Source: Bimastos eiseni
Lineage: Eukaryota > Annelida > Clitellata > Crassiclitellata > Lumbricidae
NCBI GenBank assembly: GCA_959347315.1
Contig: OY365811.1
Coordinates: forward strand, 31,629,711-31,693,710
Length of the DNA: 64,000 nt
Direction of reading: 5' to 3'
Part shown: in pieces, positions 1 to 12,143 of the stretch
How positions within the stretch are numbered: position 1 is the stretch's first letter
Layout: every line of letters begins with the position of its first letter
The notes under the pieces: model-generated
What the model was told of the DNA's origin: nothing
The model's database searches: none
What the model saw: the letters and a program-made list of their open reading frames with translations, nothing else
Translations under genes and position numbers: made by a program

Positions 1-3000
1 TTGGCAACTGCTACGGAGGCAGAATTAGTTGACTTAGCAGGTAAATTATTGACTTGGCACTTTAATGACGATAGTGTACTGTAAGCAACTCGGAGACCAA
101 TGCATCAATTATGTCTAACTCTATTGCATGTGATGGTTTAGCATATTCCTATTGTGAAGGAGTCGGTGAACATCTTATTTATTTATCACAGGTACACGTA
201 GTTAGGAATTGTTGGTATAAATATCTACCTTTTGTTATCACAATTTGTGTAATGTCACTTGATGATATGTGCAGGGCCGTACCAAGCTATAATTGCGTCC
301 TGTGCCTAGCATCAATCTGGCGCCTTCTCATTTTGAAAATAGTATTTGCGCCCTGTGCCTAGCATCAATCTGGCGCCTTCTCATTTTGAAAATAGTATTT
401 GCGCCCTGTGCCTAGCATCAATCTGGCATCCCACATTTATAAAATAGTGCATTTCATGGAGTAATAAGTTATTCCATCCTGAAATTTGCGCCCTTTCCAC
501 ATTTATGCCCTGAGCCACGCGTGGCCTGCTGGCCCCCCTAGGTACGGCCTTGGATATGTGTGAGATGTTTCAGATGTGGCAGCACAAAACCATGATCAAT
601 CAGAATGGTTTAAGTGCTTACAGAAAAGAGGCAGTTAAAGACCAAGGAGGTGATGGCACAGGTTGCTAGCAGGATAAACAACCAAAATGAGGAAGCCTCT
701 GTGTTTCATTGCATAGCTTCCATCCAGAGTAAGGATTCTGTGGCCACTGGAACAGCTCCCTGCCTTGTATATGTATCATGTACCTTTGATGAAGTTGTAG
801 CTCGGTTTGAAAGTGAGGTCATTTTAGGATCTGTTAGTTATTTAAGCCTCAATAACTGTGTCAGTAATAAAGTAGCAATTAAAATGTAGCAGATGAATAA
901 TAAAAATTAACTCATCTCATTTATTTTATTTTGATAAATTTGTTTTTTAGCCATACTGGGATTTCATGGCATGTTGAACCAGGTGCAGTACCATCAGGCA
1001 TTTGTGGAGTGCAAGGGACAGGACGAAAGTGCTGGTGGATTTCAAGGTTAACTTCTCTATGATTCTTGATTTGTTCCAATTTTCTCTGATTTACTTATAA
1101 CCATAACATATACTGTCCTATTCACCTTGGATTGTCATGTAGATGTTCGTAAAAGGCAATTTGCAGGTCAGTAGTTTTTACAAATTTGTAGAAAGAACTA
1201 TGGACCACCTTTCTGTGCCTAAGCCTAGGTGGTGTGGAGTTCCCTCTGGCTTGGGGCTGGATCTCCGTCACTTGTTATCAAGCCTATTACACCGAGAACT
1301 GTATAATTATAATACCTCTGAACCCAAACTATAATTTTTTCATCTTTATGATGCTGACTATAGGTGCTGGCTACTTGTTAAACATAATATATCATCCTAT
1401 GCCTATAAGGTCTTCACACAGCATTATAACAAACATCATACAATTTAACATTAGATAATAGTTTGTGGTCGCAAGGACATTGCTGCAGTTAGTGGCAATA
1501 GGTTTGGTTGATAATATGAGCAAGAAAAGCTGAAAGAAAAACTTGATGGAGTAATCCTTGGGGATCACATGGTGAGTGATAGTCTTGGCCACATTCCTAT
1601 GTGTGGTGGGACTAAGAGATCTGTGAAATAGCTGACCATGCCCATTGCTACCTTTGGGATTAGCTTAAGGCACTTCTCTTTCATCAACATGAAGGTAACT
1701 TGAATGAATGTTGCTGTACATATTTGTTGCTTATTTAAAAGCAGCTATATACGTTTATATGGTATGTGTAAACAGCTGTGATTCAGAGAGATTTGTCTAA
1801 CTGTGAAGAGCACTTGCCAGCATCTGTGCCATGAGAATAGTCAGAAGAAAATGTGTTTAGATGCACAAATTTGAACTAGGATATTTTAAAGGTTGATGAT
1901 GATGTAGGTTGCAATACGGTCTCCTCTCTGTGGGTCCTGTAAACTTATTTTAAGCTGTCTGTTAACTGTTGAATGCTTTTTCTTTTAACAGTCTACAATT
2001 TCAATTTGTATTTTATTTTTATGAGGAAAGCAATTGAAAGTGTTTGTAATAACTAATTGATTTATATATAACATTAGTTTATTTATTTATATATATATAT
2101 ATGTATCATTGAATTAGGTTTAGTAGAACAGTGGCTACAATGTATGAGAAACCCCCATATCCTAAGGAGTGTGTTTCTCTATCTCCTTCTTTTCCTCAAA
2201 CGATTTATTATCGAAATTTGATACCGCCCTTCTTCCAACATTTTTGCTTAGAAGCGCACACACCTCAGCGGCGCAATTGCAGTTGTACTGCAGAGCAATG
2301 GTATGCGAAGGACTTGCTCAAGGTTCCTACATAGTGACTCCCTGGATGAGGGTCGAACCCGCCCGCTCAGCACATACTGAACGATACGGGCCGACCGCTC
2401 TAACCAATCGGCCACTGTGCCACGCAAATTTAAGACCTTATTATTTCCAACTAGTTCTGGGACATCAGTCTGACTTTCACACCCTGATGATTTGTCTCGA
2501 AGTGATGCTTTATGGGTTCCCAGTTACAATTCTTTTTGATCATATCTCTCTTTTTTTGGAGAGTTCAGACTTTTAAACCTGTGCACAGTTGATTGCAGTG
2601 ATATCTTTTTGATATCATTTACTTGAACTGAATGATTGAGAATGGTTGGTGATCACTAATAAACTTATTTTCAGGTGTTGCCAAGTATGCAGATTTCAAG
2701 TTGTTCCAAGATGAGCCTCCTAACACAACCGACGTAGATGCGAGCCTTGCACAGCTGAAAGCTAATGATCCAAAGTTGAAGGAACTGAACCTGAATAATA
2801 TGAAGGTAACTTTGTGTGCTTAAGTGTTGTTACCACAGCATGATGTTGGCATATCCTAAGAAGAATTATTCCTGATTATTTGTTGGGGTGAATTTGTGTG
2901 TTCTAATATGTTTGGTGTTTATAACTAATGTTAAATGATGCCTGACATGGTTGTTTTGCTAAACTGATTTTTTGTTCAAAGTTCAATTAACCATGGTTTT

Positions 3001-6000
3001 ACAACATTCTGTTGACGTTGTATATGCATTTAAGATTCAGTTATCGCTGCATTCAATTCTAATGTCTTGGTAAGCTATTTTTATGTCATAATATAATTTG
3101 ATACATAAATGATTTGGTGAGAGCCAGTTAATTATATTTTAAATTTATATTATAAATACTCCCATATCTACGAGTGTTTTTATTTTTTTTCCTCAAACAA
3201 TTTGAGACCATATTATTTCCAACTATATAAAGCTTTAGTGGCTATGTTTTGTATATGTATATACAATTTTAAAGAATTGCTGCATGACTGTTTGATTTGC
3301 TCTAGTCAGCATTTTACCCATTAATCTCTCTCTAATATAGTAAACATTGGTTAGACATACTTGTGTGGTAATTGAGTAGTTGTGCTTGAGGCGGCGCTAT
3401 ATAAATTATCGCAATGAATAAATGAATTAATTTGATCTTCGTTATGTTATCTGGGTTGATGTTTGGTTGTAAATGTTCTAAAAAACTGATGTTTGAAAAA
3501 AATGTATGATTCTTAACTTTGCCAAATAATCTGAGTGTATTTTCCTAGCAGCGTAGCAAGGCAGTGACTAGACATCGAGATGCCAAAGAGAAAAGCAAGC
3601 GCAGTTGGAAGAAATGACTGTGTAAGAGATATATCTGTTGTGAATATAAATTGGCATTCTGAAGCAAATGATCTGAACATTCTCCTATACCTGGGGCTAG
3701 TGTTTTGATTTATTTGCTTCTGTGCCGACGTCCTAGACTGAGAATTTGGAATGCTTGTTTGACTGACAACATGAAGTAACTGATGGATGGTGATTAATTG
3801 GTGTTGCTTGCTTGAACACAAGTGTCAGGTTTGAAGCTGGTGAACTTTACCAGCTGCAATTCAGGATCAGCACTTTATTGTGTAATGTAGTGTAACAACT
3901 TGGTGACAGACGAGTCTTGTATTTATGTGAGTTTGGGATGTGCCATATTTAGCATGCATTTGAATATTCATAACAGATGAAGTTGCCATCCAGGCATGTT
4001 GTTAAACCTCACAAATTAACACGTCTCCTTATGTATGCATGGTGTACATTTGTTGCCAAGCATGTGAATGACTAACCAAAACACTGGCTAGGTTTAGAGT
4101 TTAAACGGAAGCAGTATAATTTACTAAGCAATGTAAAAGTTATGAAGAGATGAGCAACGTATTGAGGTTGGAATTGTCGATGGTGGGATGAGAAAAGACA
4201 TTGTTGGCAGTGTTGTGCGATGAATTCAACCAATTCTGTTTTTAAGAGTATGCAGTTTGTCGCTTGTGCATACGAGATCTGTTAGGAAGGAGAGTTGCTG
4301 ACTAAAGCACACAGTTTGCAATATTTAAAGAATTTTGTTTACAAAAGTTGTGTGTTATTATTGATCTTCCATAGCTGCAGCATGCAGATCCAAATAATAA
4401 GTAGAATAATATTTTGCAACTTGCACTGGAACATCTGTGAAATGCCTCCTTTGAGAGCCATGGATGTTATAGTACCCTATAATGAGGTGGAATTCTAATA
4501 AAGTTGTGTTCTGGAGCTAACTTCAGTTTGACTTGCAGCTTGTAGACTGCACTTGTTATCATGGGGTTGAAACGGTGTATGAACTCTGTGTAGGATCATT
4601 GAGAAAAGCCTTCATGTACAGATATTTTAACCCATTATTTGCTATGTATCATTATAAACTGGTGCAATATAAATTTAGGGAATTAAAAATAAAACTTGCA
4701 TACAATTTGTTGTTTGCTGTGCTGAAGATCAAGATTTATGTGTTTTGATGACTTTGCAGAAAATTCCTATAGAGACTCTGTGTGAGATTGGAGCTGCTCT
4801 GAGTACAAATACATTTTTGGAGAAGCTTTACATGGCCAATACCAGAGCAACAGACAGAGTTGCCAGGGTCGGTAATTGTTGTCTTCGTTTTCTCTGAACA
4901 GAAATGCAAATTTAGTATATGAAACTATGAGCCTTAATTAATATTGTATACAAGTTTATGCTTCCATCTCTTGACTGATACTGTTGGCAGTTTGTGTGAA
5001 CTGATGCTCTGGACAGTTTGTTGGTTGATATAGAGTTAAGAAGGTGGACCTATGACCCTTACATAATAATATATTTATATACACCCTAGGTTAATAAACA
5101 CAATAAGTTTCTGGTTTACATTTATGTTAAATACTGATTATTTTCTTCTGCCTTGCAAAATTCTGAGAGGTCAAATGGAAACAGAGGTGAAGGAAAATAT
5201 ATAGGGTATGTGGACCTGCTCAAGAGAGCTGGAGTCGATAACTGGGCTGTTTAATATGTTCTTATAGTGTGCCAAAGTAAGTAAGTATATTGCCTTTATT
5301 TATTTAAAAATTATTCAATAATTATTTTTAAATTTACCACCACCCAAAAGTATTTTTTGGGAGGAGGTGACCCACACAAAATTTTCAGGGTGCTTTCATT
5401 TAGACAATGTCATCAGACATGTAAGTAAGTATATTCTTTATTATATACAAATTGGTGTTAAGCAGTTATTTTGTTAGCAGTTGATGGTACACGTGCAGTA
5501 AACACCAGGCTGTAAGTGTACAGGGTGCACTTGTTAGAATTTGTTGTAAAAGCTGTCATTTATTGTTATAGGCCATTGCTGAATCCTTGGAAACAAATAA
5601 AACGCTGAAAGCTTTGAATTTGGAGAGTAACTATATAAGTGGACTTTGGATCATTGGTATACTGGAAGCAGTCAACATCACCCAGGTTTTGACAGAATTG
5701 AAAGTTGCGAACCAGGTGTGTGGAACATGCTTTTCAATATTATATAGAATGTTTTCATTAATAAATTAGGCTTCTTTCTCTTACCTTAATATTTATATAA
5801 GATAGAACATTGATGGTAAAACTGTACAGATGTCACTTGTTTCCGATACCGAGTATTGAAATTACCGATTACGAAGCCAATTATTTCTTAGTTTGTTTAC
5901 TCAAAATCGTTTCTTTAACATAGACCTACTATTGCAATGCAAGCACATGGTTTTCTGCTTGTGCTAATCACGATTAAAGCGATTGGTTTTTGGTTGTCAA

Positions 6001-8245
6001 ATACTAGGTAGTGAGACTTAGTAGATGGATGACAGACTGTCAGGACATGATATTATTACATCATCTGACGGGTTGCCAAAACTAAGAATTTTTTTAGCAT
6101 CGAAGCCAATTATTTTGATCAATACCGTTCATAAATATTAACTGTTCACATTAATCTGCCCAATTGTGAGTGTGAGCGTTTAATCTGTACAGCTCTAATT
6201 GATGTTTTTGACTTTTATTATTCCTCAGGTGATATACTAATACTGGCTTAAGAGTGATATTCTAGCATTTTGCCATCGAGCTTTTAGTCTGGCGCTTGAA
6301 GATCTTAACTTGAGTTAGCAGGTTTGGCTTGTGATCCAATAGTGTTGGTTTCAAGCCTGCTGACAGAGAGCTTCAGGCAAGTTGTTTGCACATGCGCCTA
6401 TGTTGCCAAGTGTTTGAAGTTTGTTCTGGTGTAAGCTGGGAATCCCAAGTCATTGGATAATTACCAAGGTGCCCAAGACATTTTGGGATTTTTCATTGCC
6501 AGATCAAAGGCAAAGAGTGAGAAGTGAGTTCCTTCAATAAGTTTCACTGTGGAATATCTGAGCATTACTTTACATATGTGAAATTGGGTGTAATAGCTAT
6601 ACTACTTGAGGCAGTGTATAATGTTTCTGAGAAATACTCATTCTTTTTCCTACACTGGACTTCTTAAGAAACTCCTACTTTAGTTGTTTGATATGAGTGG
6701 TCGCCCAGAAATTGATGTGAATTTGTTGCCAACTGTGGTGTTGTCACATTTTCAGATTTCATTGTAATCTTGTGCAGCTTGGTTAACATTATCACTTTGA
6801 TCATTAATACTGTACATATTAATTGTTGCTATTAGTTGAAGCTTGTTGAGTGCTATTGGCTGTTTCACTAAACGTAGCAGTTTAGGAGTTTCTTTTCGTA
6901 TTCTAATCAGAGACCTCAAGTCCTGGGAGTAAGGAACGAGATGACTATCGCCAAGTGTCTTCGTGATAACAAAAGCATTGTACGATTTGGAATCTTCCTT
7001 GAGATACGTTGTCCACGTGTCCTTATCACTGAATATTTGCAGAGGAACAATGATAATCGTGAGTGCTTTTATTCTTACAGGCTTAGTGATTTTTTATGCC
7101 TGGTTTGACAGCTGACAGTCAATTTTTGTAACCAGTTTTGTGAAAGCTTGTAAGTTACATGCACTGCCAGTCATGTCTTGTTCGACTCACCTGAAGATCG
7201 TAAGCTCTACATTTCTACACCCATACAAGCAAAGATCTTTAGATCTATTTAATAGTCATGTATCAGGTTCTTACAAGGCTCTACGTAAATGTTCTTATGA
7301 ATCAATCAGTCAAATGATTAATAGCTGAGACATAAAGTGCATGCTTTGTTACACATTTGTAATTGAGGTCACAAATTTGGATTGGACTTTTTAGGAGAAA
7401 CTCCTCTGAGGCACTCGGTACATACATACAAGCGTCCTTGTATCATGTTTAAGTCACTTTAAGTTGAAGTTCAGAGAGTTCTTATTTTGTTTCAAATTGT
7501 AAGTTGAGTTGAAATAATTCCTCATTTATGAACTGCTTCTTTAAGTAGAAATTCTACGATCTGTAGTCTTTGGAAACAGGGGAGTTTAAGCTGAAAAACT
7601 GGAATGTCTAATGCTATCAACCAACTAGATGACGTTTCTTTATGGGTTACATGGCTTGACAATAAAAATGTCAAATTTAAATACACACTGGGTGTTAAAA
7701 TGCAGTGCAGAAGTAAAAACCTAATGAATTGGCAGTCTGTAACTATGCCATTATGATTCAATCTGGTATGTCATTGATGTGATGCTTCAGTGAGAAGAGA
7801 GCGAGTTGGACAAGCGATTGTGCTGCCACCTGTTGAAGAAACTCCGTATTACTTGAAAAAGAAGTCTGAGCCAGGAGCTGAAGATGCCAAAGAGGGTAAA
7901 GACAAGAAGGCAGAGCCTGTCAAAAAGGCTGAAGCAGCCAAAAAGACAGAAGCTGCCAAGAAAACACCAGAACCACCAAAGAAAACTCTACCAGCAGCAA
8001 AGGTACCTCCACCAGCTGCCAAGAAGACTCCAGAGCCACCAAGAAAAACCCTAGAACCAGCTAAGAAAACTCCAGAGCCACCAAAGAAGACTCCTGAACC
8101 AGTCAAGAAGACTCCAGAGCCGCCAAAGAAAACGCCAGAGCCGCCAAAGAAAACTCCGGAGCCGGCGAAGAAGCCACCTCCACCGGAGTCGTCATCATCT
8201 GAGGAGGAATCAAGTGAAGAGGAATCAGATAGCGATGAGGAGTAG
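1..8245 (+). CDS. TMOD: Tropomodulin, 3' part of gene (seven exons, 5' end outside window)
   Basis: Coding exons are 1-40, 951-1046, 2675-2805, 4760-4867, 5572-5715, 6911-7058 and 7791-8245. All join in frame (373 residues plus stop) with GT/AG borders. The product caps actin filament pointed ends and binds tropomyosin. Family landmarks seen: a segment with LAAILGFHGMLNQVQYHQAF before the LRR domain, then DPKLKELNLNNMKKIPIETL, ALSTNTFLEKLYMANTRATD, LKALNLESNYISG, and RNNDNLRRER at the end of the LRR domain. The 144-bp exon encoding LETNKTLKALNLESNYISG is, from memory, the size of the corresponding vertebrate exon. The last exon is odd: after about 30 residues it becomes a Lys/Pro tail of PEPPKKT-type heptads (about residues 250-350 of the visible protein) ending in SSSSEEESSEEESDSDEE. 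The N-terminal tropomyosin-binding part lies beyond the left edge. The donor after 4867 is GTCGGT, a poor match to consensus, with a second GT four bases on that would break the frame. Confidence 0.93.
272..552. mobile_element. hAT-like MITE with exact 8-bp target duplication
   Basis: The left end reads CAGGGCCGTACCAAG and the right end, reverse complemented, CAAGGCCGTACCTAG. The element is flanked on both sides by GATATGTG (264-271 and 553-560). An 8-bp duplication and CAGGG-type ends are hAT hallmarks. Inside is a 53-bp tandem repeat starting at 293, 346 and 399, the third copy partial. There is no transposase, so it is non-autonomous. Confidence 0.85.
293..431. repeat. 53-bp tandem repeat inside hAT MITE
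   Basis: Units begin TTGCG(T/C)CCTGTGCCTAGC at 293, 346 and 399. The first two are nearly identical and the third diverges after about 30 bases. This makes the MITE look internally expanded. Confidence 0.85.
2205..2424 (-). mobile_element. tRNA-derived SINE, copy A
   Basis: Read on the minus strand it starts GGCACAGTGGCCGATTGGTT, a tRNA-like box A region, followed by a box B match GGGTTCGACCC near 2355. A body shared with copies at 37656-37860 and 42941-43146 follows (GACCTTGAGCAAGTCC-like and AATTGC.CTGCA segments) and ends in GGGCG(G)TATCAAATTT. The head resembles a type II tRNA with a long variable arm. It sits in a tropomodulin intron in antisense orientation. Confidence 0.75.
3375..3432 (+). 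mobile_element. L2-type LINE/SINE 3' tail
   Basis: GCGGCGCTATATAAATTATC followed by a short AATGAATAAATGAAT tail. This is the 3' hairpin-plus-tail signature of L2-clade LINEs and SINEs that borrow their machinery. Confidence 0.55.
5275..5440 (-). mobile_element. Two LINE/SINE 3' tails with (CTTA)n ends
   Basis: Plus-strand GTAAGTAAGTATATTGCCTTT near 5279 and GTAAGTAAGTATATTCTTTA near 5422 are, in reverse complement, like the tail AATAAAGAATATTCTTACTT seen on the + strand near 55672. They suggest truncated non-LTR inserts in antisense orientation within a tropomodulin intron. Confidence 0.4.
5817..6197. mobile_element. hAT-like MITE, 381 bp
   Basis: The left end TAAAACTGTACAGAT matches the reverse complement of the right end, TAGAGCTGTACAGAT. 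Flanks are ATTGATGG (5809-5816) and ATTGATGT (6198-6205), seven of eight identical. An internal direct repeat CGAAGCCAATTATTT occurs near 5873 and 6102. The ends resemble the widespread hAT group beginning TAGRGCTGTAC. No coding capacity. Confidence 0.7.
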
Positions 8246-8796
8246 GAAGCTGGATGTAAGGGAAGTAGTGAAGACTTCCTTTGTGAAATGTTTGTCAGTT
8301 TTAGTATATTTTTTTGGGTTTTCATTCTGCTTTTGGAAGTCCCAACTAGCAATTCCCATTAAGGGATGAGGCCTGACCATGCTGATTATTTCACTGTTGA
8401 TTAATGGCTTCTCTGATTGTGCACCACTGTGAATGTTTCATGTTGGCCAGTGAGCTAGAAAATGTCTTCCATTTGAGTGGCTTTAGTGATGATTAATGTT
8501 CTGTCAAAACATGGAATAAATTGATTAAACTGTTTTAGTATTTAATATTTAATAGCAGATAGTGCTTCAGAACAATGATGTATGGAAACTGTAATAGCAT
8601 TGGAATTGTGATATAAAATAGCTTAAACAACTCCTCATCTCCTGGTAGGATTAGTTCAACCATGTTTATTTAATTTATTTAATTCATGCATTATATTATA
8701 TCATGTTTTATAATCGTTCGTTGAAATTTAATGTTTGTCATGATCTTGAGGCATTGCTTTAAATTAATGAAAATCAAGAGTTCCTTCTTAAATAAA
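8246..8796 (+). other. Tropomodulin 3' UTR with candidate poly(A) signals
   Basis: Non-coding sequence directly after the TAG stop at 8243-8245. AATAAA hexamers on the + strand at 8515-8520 and 8791-8796 are candidate polyadenylation signals. The true cleavage site cannot be chosen without transcripts. Confidence 0.5.
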
Positions 8797-9051
8797 GAAT
8801 TGGGAGTTTGTTATTGAGATTAGATAGCTATGTTTCAGCAGGTTTAAAAAAAAATATTAATTTTCTTATGCAAGTTGAACACAGCAGAGTATGTCACAAT
8901 GCAAATCCTGTTCGAAAATAATAGCAAGATAGATTAGTGGTGTTATATAAATAGCAAAAGATGCCAAATACTAACAGAAGTAATCCTTAATAATAATAAG
9001 ACAATTTGTATAGCACCATGGCACAGCCGAGGTCGAAAGAAAGGGCGCTGT

Positions 9052-9121
9052 ACAGTTGTATTCCTGAGACGGACAAGGAACAGTCCCCCAAACTTCGGAC
9101 AAGGAACAGTCCCCCAAACTT
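9052..9121. repeat. Short tandem duplication (about 27-bp unit)
   Basis: CGGACAAGGAACAGTCCCCC occurs twice back to back near 9070 and 9097, each followed by AAACTT. It lies next to a TATAGCACCATGG motif reminiscent of an L2 tail in reverse. Confidence 0.6.
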
Positions 9122-9133
9122 CGTGGAGGAGAG

Positions 9134-9399
9134 AAATAATAAAGTAAACAGTATATGATGGCATTGCAAGCAAGAAGTCAGTCATTGTTAGCTGCATCAG
9201 GTCTATCTGACCTTTCATCATGAATTGTAATTATGAAAGGAAGTTAATGATTGTGAATGAGGAAATAATAAAGTAAACAGTATATGATGGCATTGCAAGC
9301 ATGCAAGCAAGAAGTCAGTCATTGTTAGCTGCATCAGGTCTATCTGACCTTTCATCATGAATTGTAATTATGAAAGGAAGTTAATGATTGTGAATGAGG
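9134..9399. repeat. Tandem duplication of about 130 bp
   Basis: 9134-9262 (129 bp) is repeated at 9263-9399 (137 bp). The copies look essentially identical except for eight extra bases (an extra GCAAGCAT-type unit) in the second. The near identity implies a recent duplication or an assembly artefact. Confidence 0.9.
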
Positions 9400-12143
9400 T
9401 TTCATCTGACACTTGCAGTTATTTGGATGCTTTTATATTGTAATGAAAGATTAGTTAAACAGAGATAAAGTCATTTAAAAAAAATGCATAAGCCATCATT
9501 TCAATCTGGTCCATAATCTACCTGTTCAACAATTTGACAATGCTTAATAACTTGAAGAAAAAAAACAATTGACATGTTTACACAATGGCACTAAAACCAG
9601 AAGTATTAAACGTTTCCTCATACATAGGTCAAAACTTTAAAAATTACTAGCAATATGCATGTTTCTAGCCAGATTTGCAACACTGTCCTCATAAATGGCA
9701 GAAAATATTAAAACCTCTAAGAAAATGGTGCATAAAATAGTGTAACAACTCTGTAATGCTTGCTGAACAGTGAATTGGACTAGAAATTTATCCTTATTTG
9801 TTTCATAAAGATCTGTTCATAACAAGCTTTCCTTCCTTTCTTTATTCTACATACTTACAAAAATCTTATCAATCCAATGGCATAGGGTTGAACCATCTTG
9901 CAGCTGTTTCACAGCTGGCAACAGTAAACCATCTGAGCAAGCTTTATGACCTAGTTTCACAAGGCACCTTAAAGAGTTTTTAAATAGCACTATAATTATA
10001 TGCTTTAATACATACATTGACACACCTGATACAATCAATAGATTGAAACCCCATCTTCTAAAGGAAAAATTTAAATGTCCAGATTTGACACTGCCAGTTC
10101 TCGTGACATTACAGTACAGTAGTTTTACACGCTTAATATCAACAGGAACAGCATATTAATTTTATATCAGTAGTAAAGTCTATAAGCATCATTTTAATGT
10201 CAAAGCAGCTTCAAGGCCCAAAGAAAAACAATCTCTTGATGCTACGATCACAGTTGAATACTATTCAAAATTCACAGATCTGTCTAGTTTAAATCAGATA
10301 ACATAACTGCTATAGCACAATATTAACGGATTATCAGAACTTCAAGAGATGGGTGACCCTCGTTTGAAAAGCTTTAAAAGGTGTCTATTTAAATTTAAAC
10401 AGTTTGACAAAGTATCGATTCAATGCTATCCTCCATCAACATTTAGTGAACAACGATTCTGACTATAGTGTACAGCAATCAAAACATTGTTAAACAACAC
10501 ATACATAATGCTCACTGGGATTAAAAAGTGGGATACACAGATGTTGAAGACCACCAGTTCATTAACCTAGTCCCAAGAGAGCCATGGGTGTAAAACGTGT
10601 TAACCACTTATAAGGTGATGCAGGAATCAATTACACAATGCGTGCTAACATCTAAACTATATAGAAAAGAGAACAAATAATTTTTCTGGAAAGGCTCACA
10701 AACAGAACGCTCTGGTGATATAAAATTTCTACAAAACATTCCTCTGCAATTTTTAAGTTAACATGACTGTTTTCAGAACATCATTTACTTTAAATTCAGA
10801 TATTTTGACATTCTTACCTTCAAATTGCCATTTATGCAGCCATTTTCATACGAAGGCAGGGCTAATTTAATATGTCATACAAAGGTGGGGCTAATTCAAT
10901 ATGTAAATCAGGCACGTTTGTTAGATTACGATTGCTGATGGAACACTTCAAGTCAAAGCAAAAAACTTTCTACATTAGCACAGAAGCATTTTTTTTTCAA
11001 GGCTGAAAGAGCCTAAATAAAGTGAATTTTTATCATTGGGCAAAAGGCTAGTAGTTTCTTATATTTTGACTCTGGTTGCCATTACAATATTTATCAACAT
11101 AATATTATGTTTCTGAACTTGCCATAATTTGCTGTAACTATAAAACGCCAGTTAAAATCACAGACACAGAATATTTCCTGCAATTTACAAATATGGAAAA
11201 AAATGCACCTGTCACCAGAAACAAGTTCAAACCAAAGATCTTTCCAACCCTTTTGTATGTGATCCAAAATATGACATCACATTTTGGAAGACAACTGTGC
11301 TATATACATAATGATTGAGATGCAATTATCCATATACCAGTCTACTGATATGGGCTCTTGTTGCAGTTTCTCCTTAAACTTCATTTTGCCGATAGCTAAA
11401 ATTATAAATTTCATTAGTAAGCATGGAATCAATTAAGAGGCACCTTATTGACCTCCCACTTAGCTTTTAGGTCAAACAAGGGGCTTGGAACCATATGCAA
11501 GTCTTTGTCATTTGTGGACCATGAAATTCTAAACATACACAATTACGTATACAAACACTTAATTACAATTCACACTTAATTTGAGGCACTATGATTCCAA
11601 ATTCAACAGCTTCACCATCACACACAGAACAAATTCCCTACAATATAACCCTAAAATGCACCAGGTCACTTTACGCCTACACAATTTCTAAATTTGCCTA
11701 TTTTTGCAACTTCTTAGTTAAATATTTCTCATTAAGTTTTTACCTAATGTTATCTTAAGTTTGCTTATCTTGTTACTGAAACTCACCATTATCTCAATGA
11801 CATGCAACACCTCAAATTACCCATTCAATCATTTTTGTCACATACACCTATGCAACAAAAAAGGGAAAATATGAAACAAATCAAAAGCAGCAAAACCTTT
11901 GAAATAATATGCTGGCATCTCTAGGAATTTCTCACAAACCTGTAGGATTAAACATTTGAAAATGTACACTTGCTTTTAGTACATCACCCAATAATAACCA
12001 ATTTTACATCCATGGTTACAAAAATGATATAAAAAGGTTGTACTTAAAGAGAACCAGCGTGCAGATGATTCAATATCAGGCAGCAGAAAATATTCAGGCG
12101 TGTGGACATGTTTCGATAAAACTGCTGGGCAGTTGAAGTTAGG

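Larger units (their letters stand above)
41..950 (+). other. Tropomodulin intron holding a hAT MITE
   Basis: Intron between the first two visible exons (GT at 41, AG at 949-950). It contains the 281-bp element at 272-552. No conserved coding sequence was seen in the rest. Confidence 0.85.
8797..12143. other. Convergent intergenic space between tropomodulin and Rab8
   Basis: Between the two convergent stop codons I see no exon. The left part holds the tandem duplications. The right part is AT-rich and probably includes a long Rab8 3' UTR, since Rab8 transcripts run toward lower coordinates. Confidence 0.6.

Noticed and set aside
2337..2424. tRNA-like sequence with box A and box B (also at 43050-43146 and 37656-37740)
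   Set aside because: Each is followed by the same non-tRNA body, and arms are mismatched, so these are SINE heads rather than tRNA genes.
7849..8352. 167-codon minus-strand ORF of GSGVFFGG repeats
   Set aside because: It is the antisense of the tropomodulin PEPPKKT tail, whose repeat composition avoids stops on both strands.
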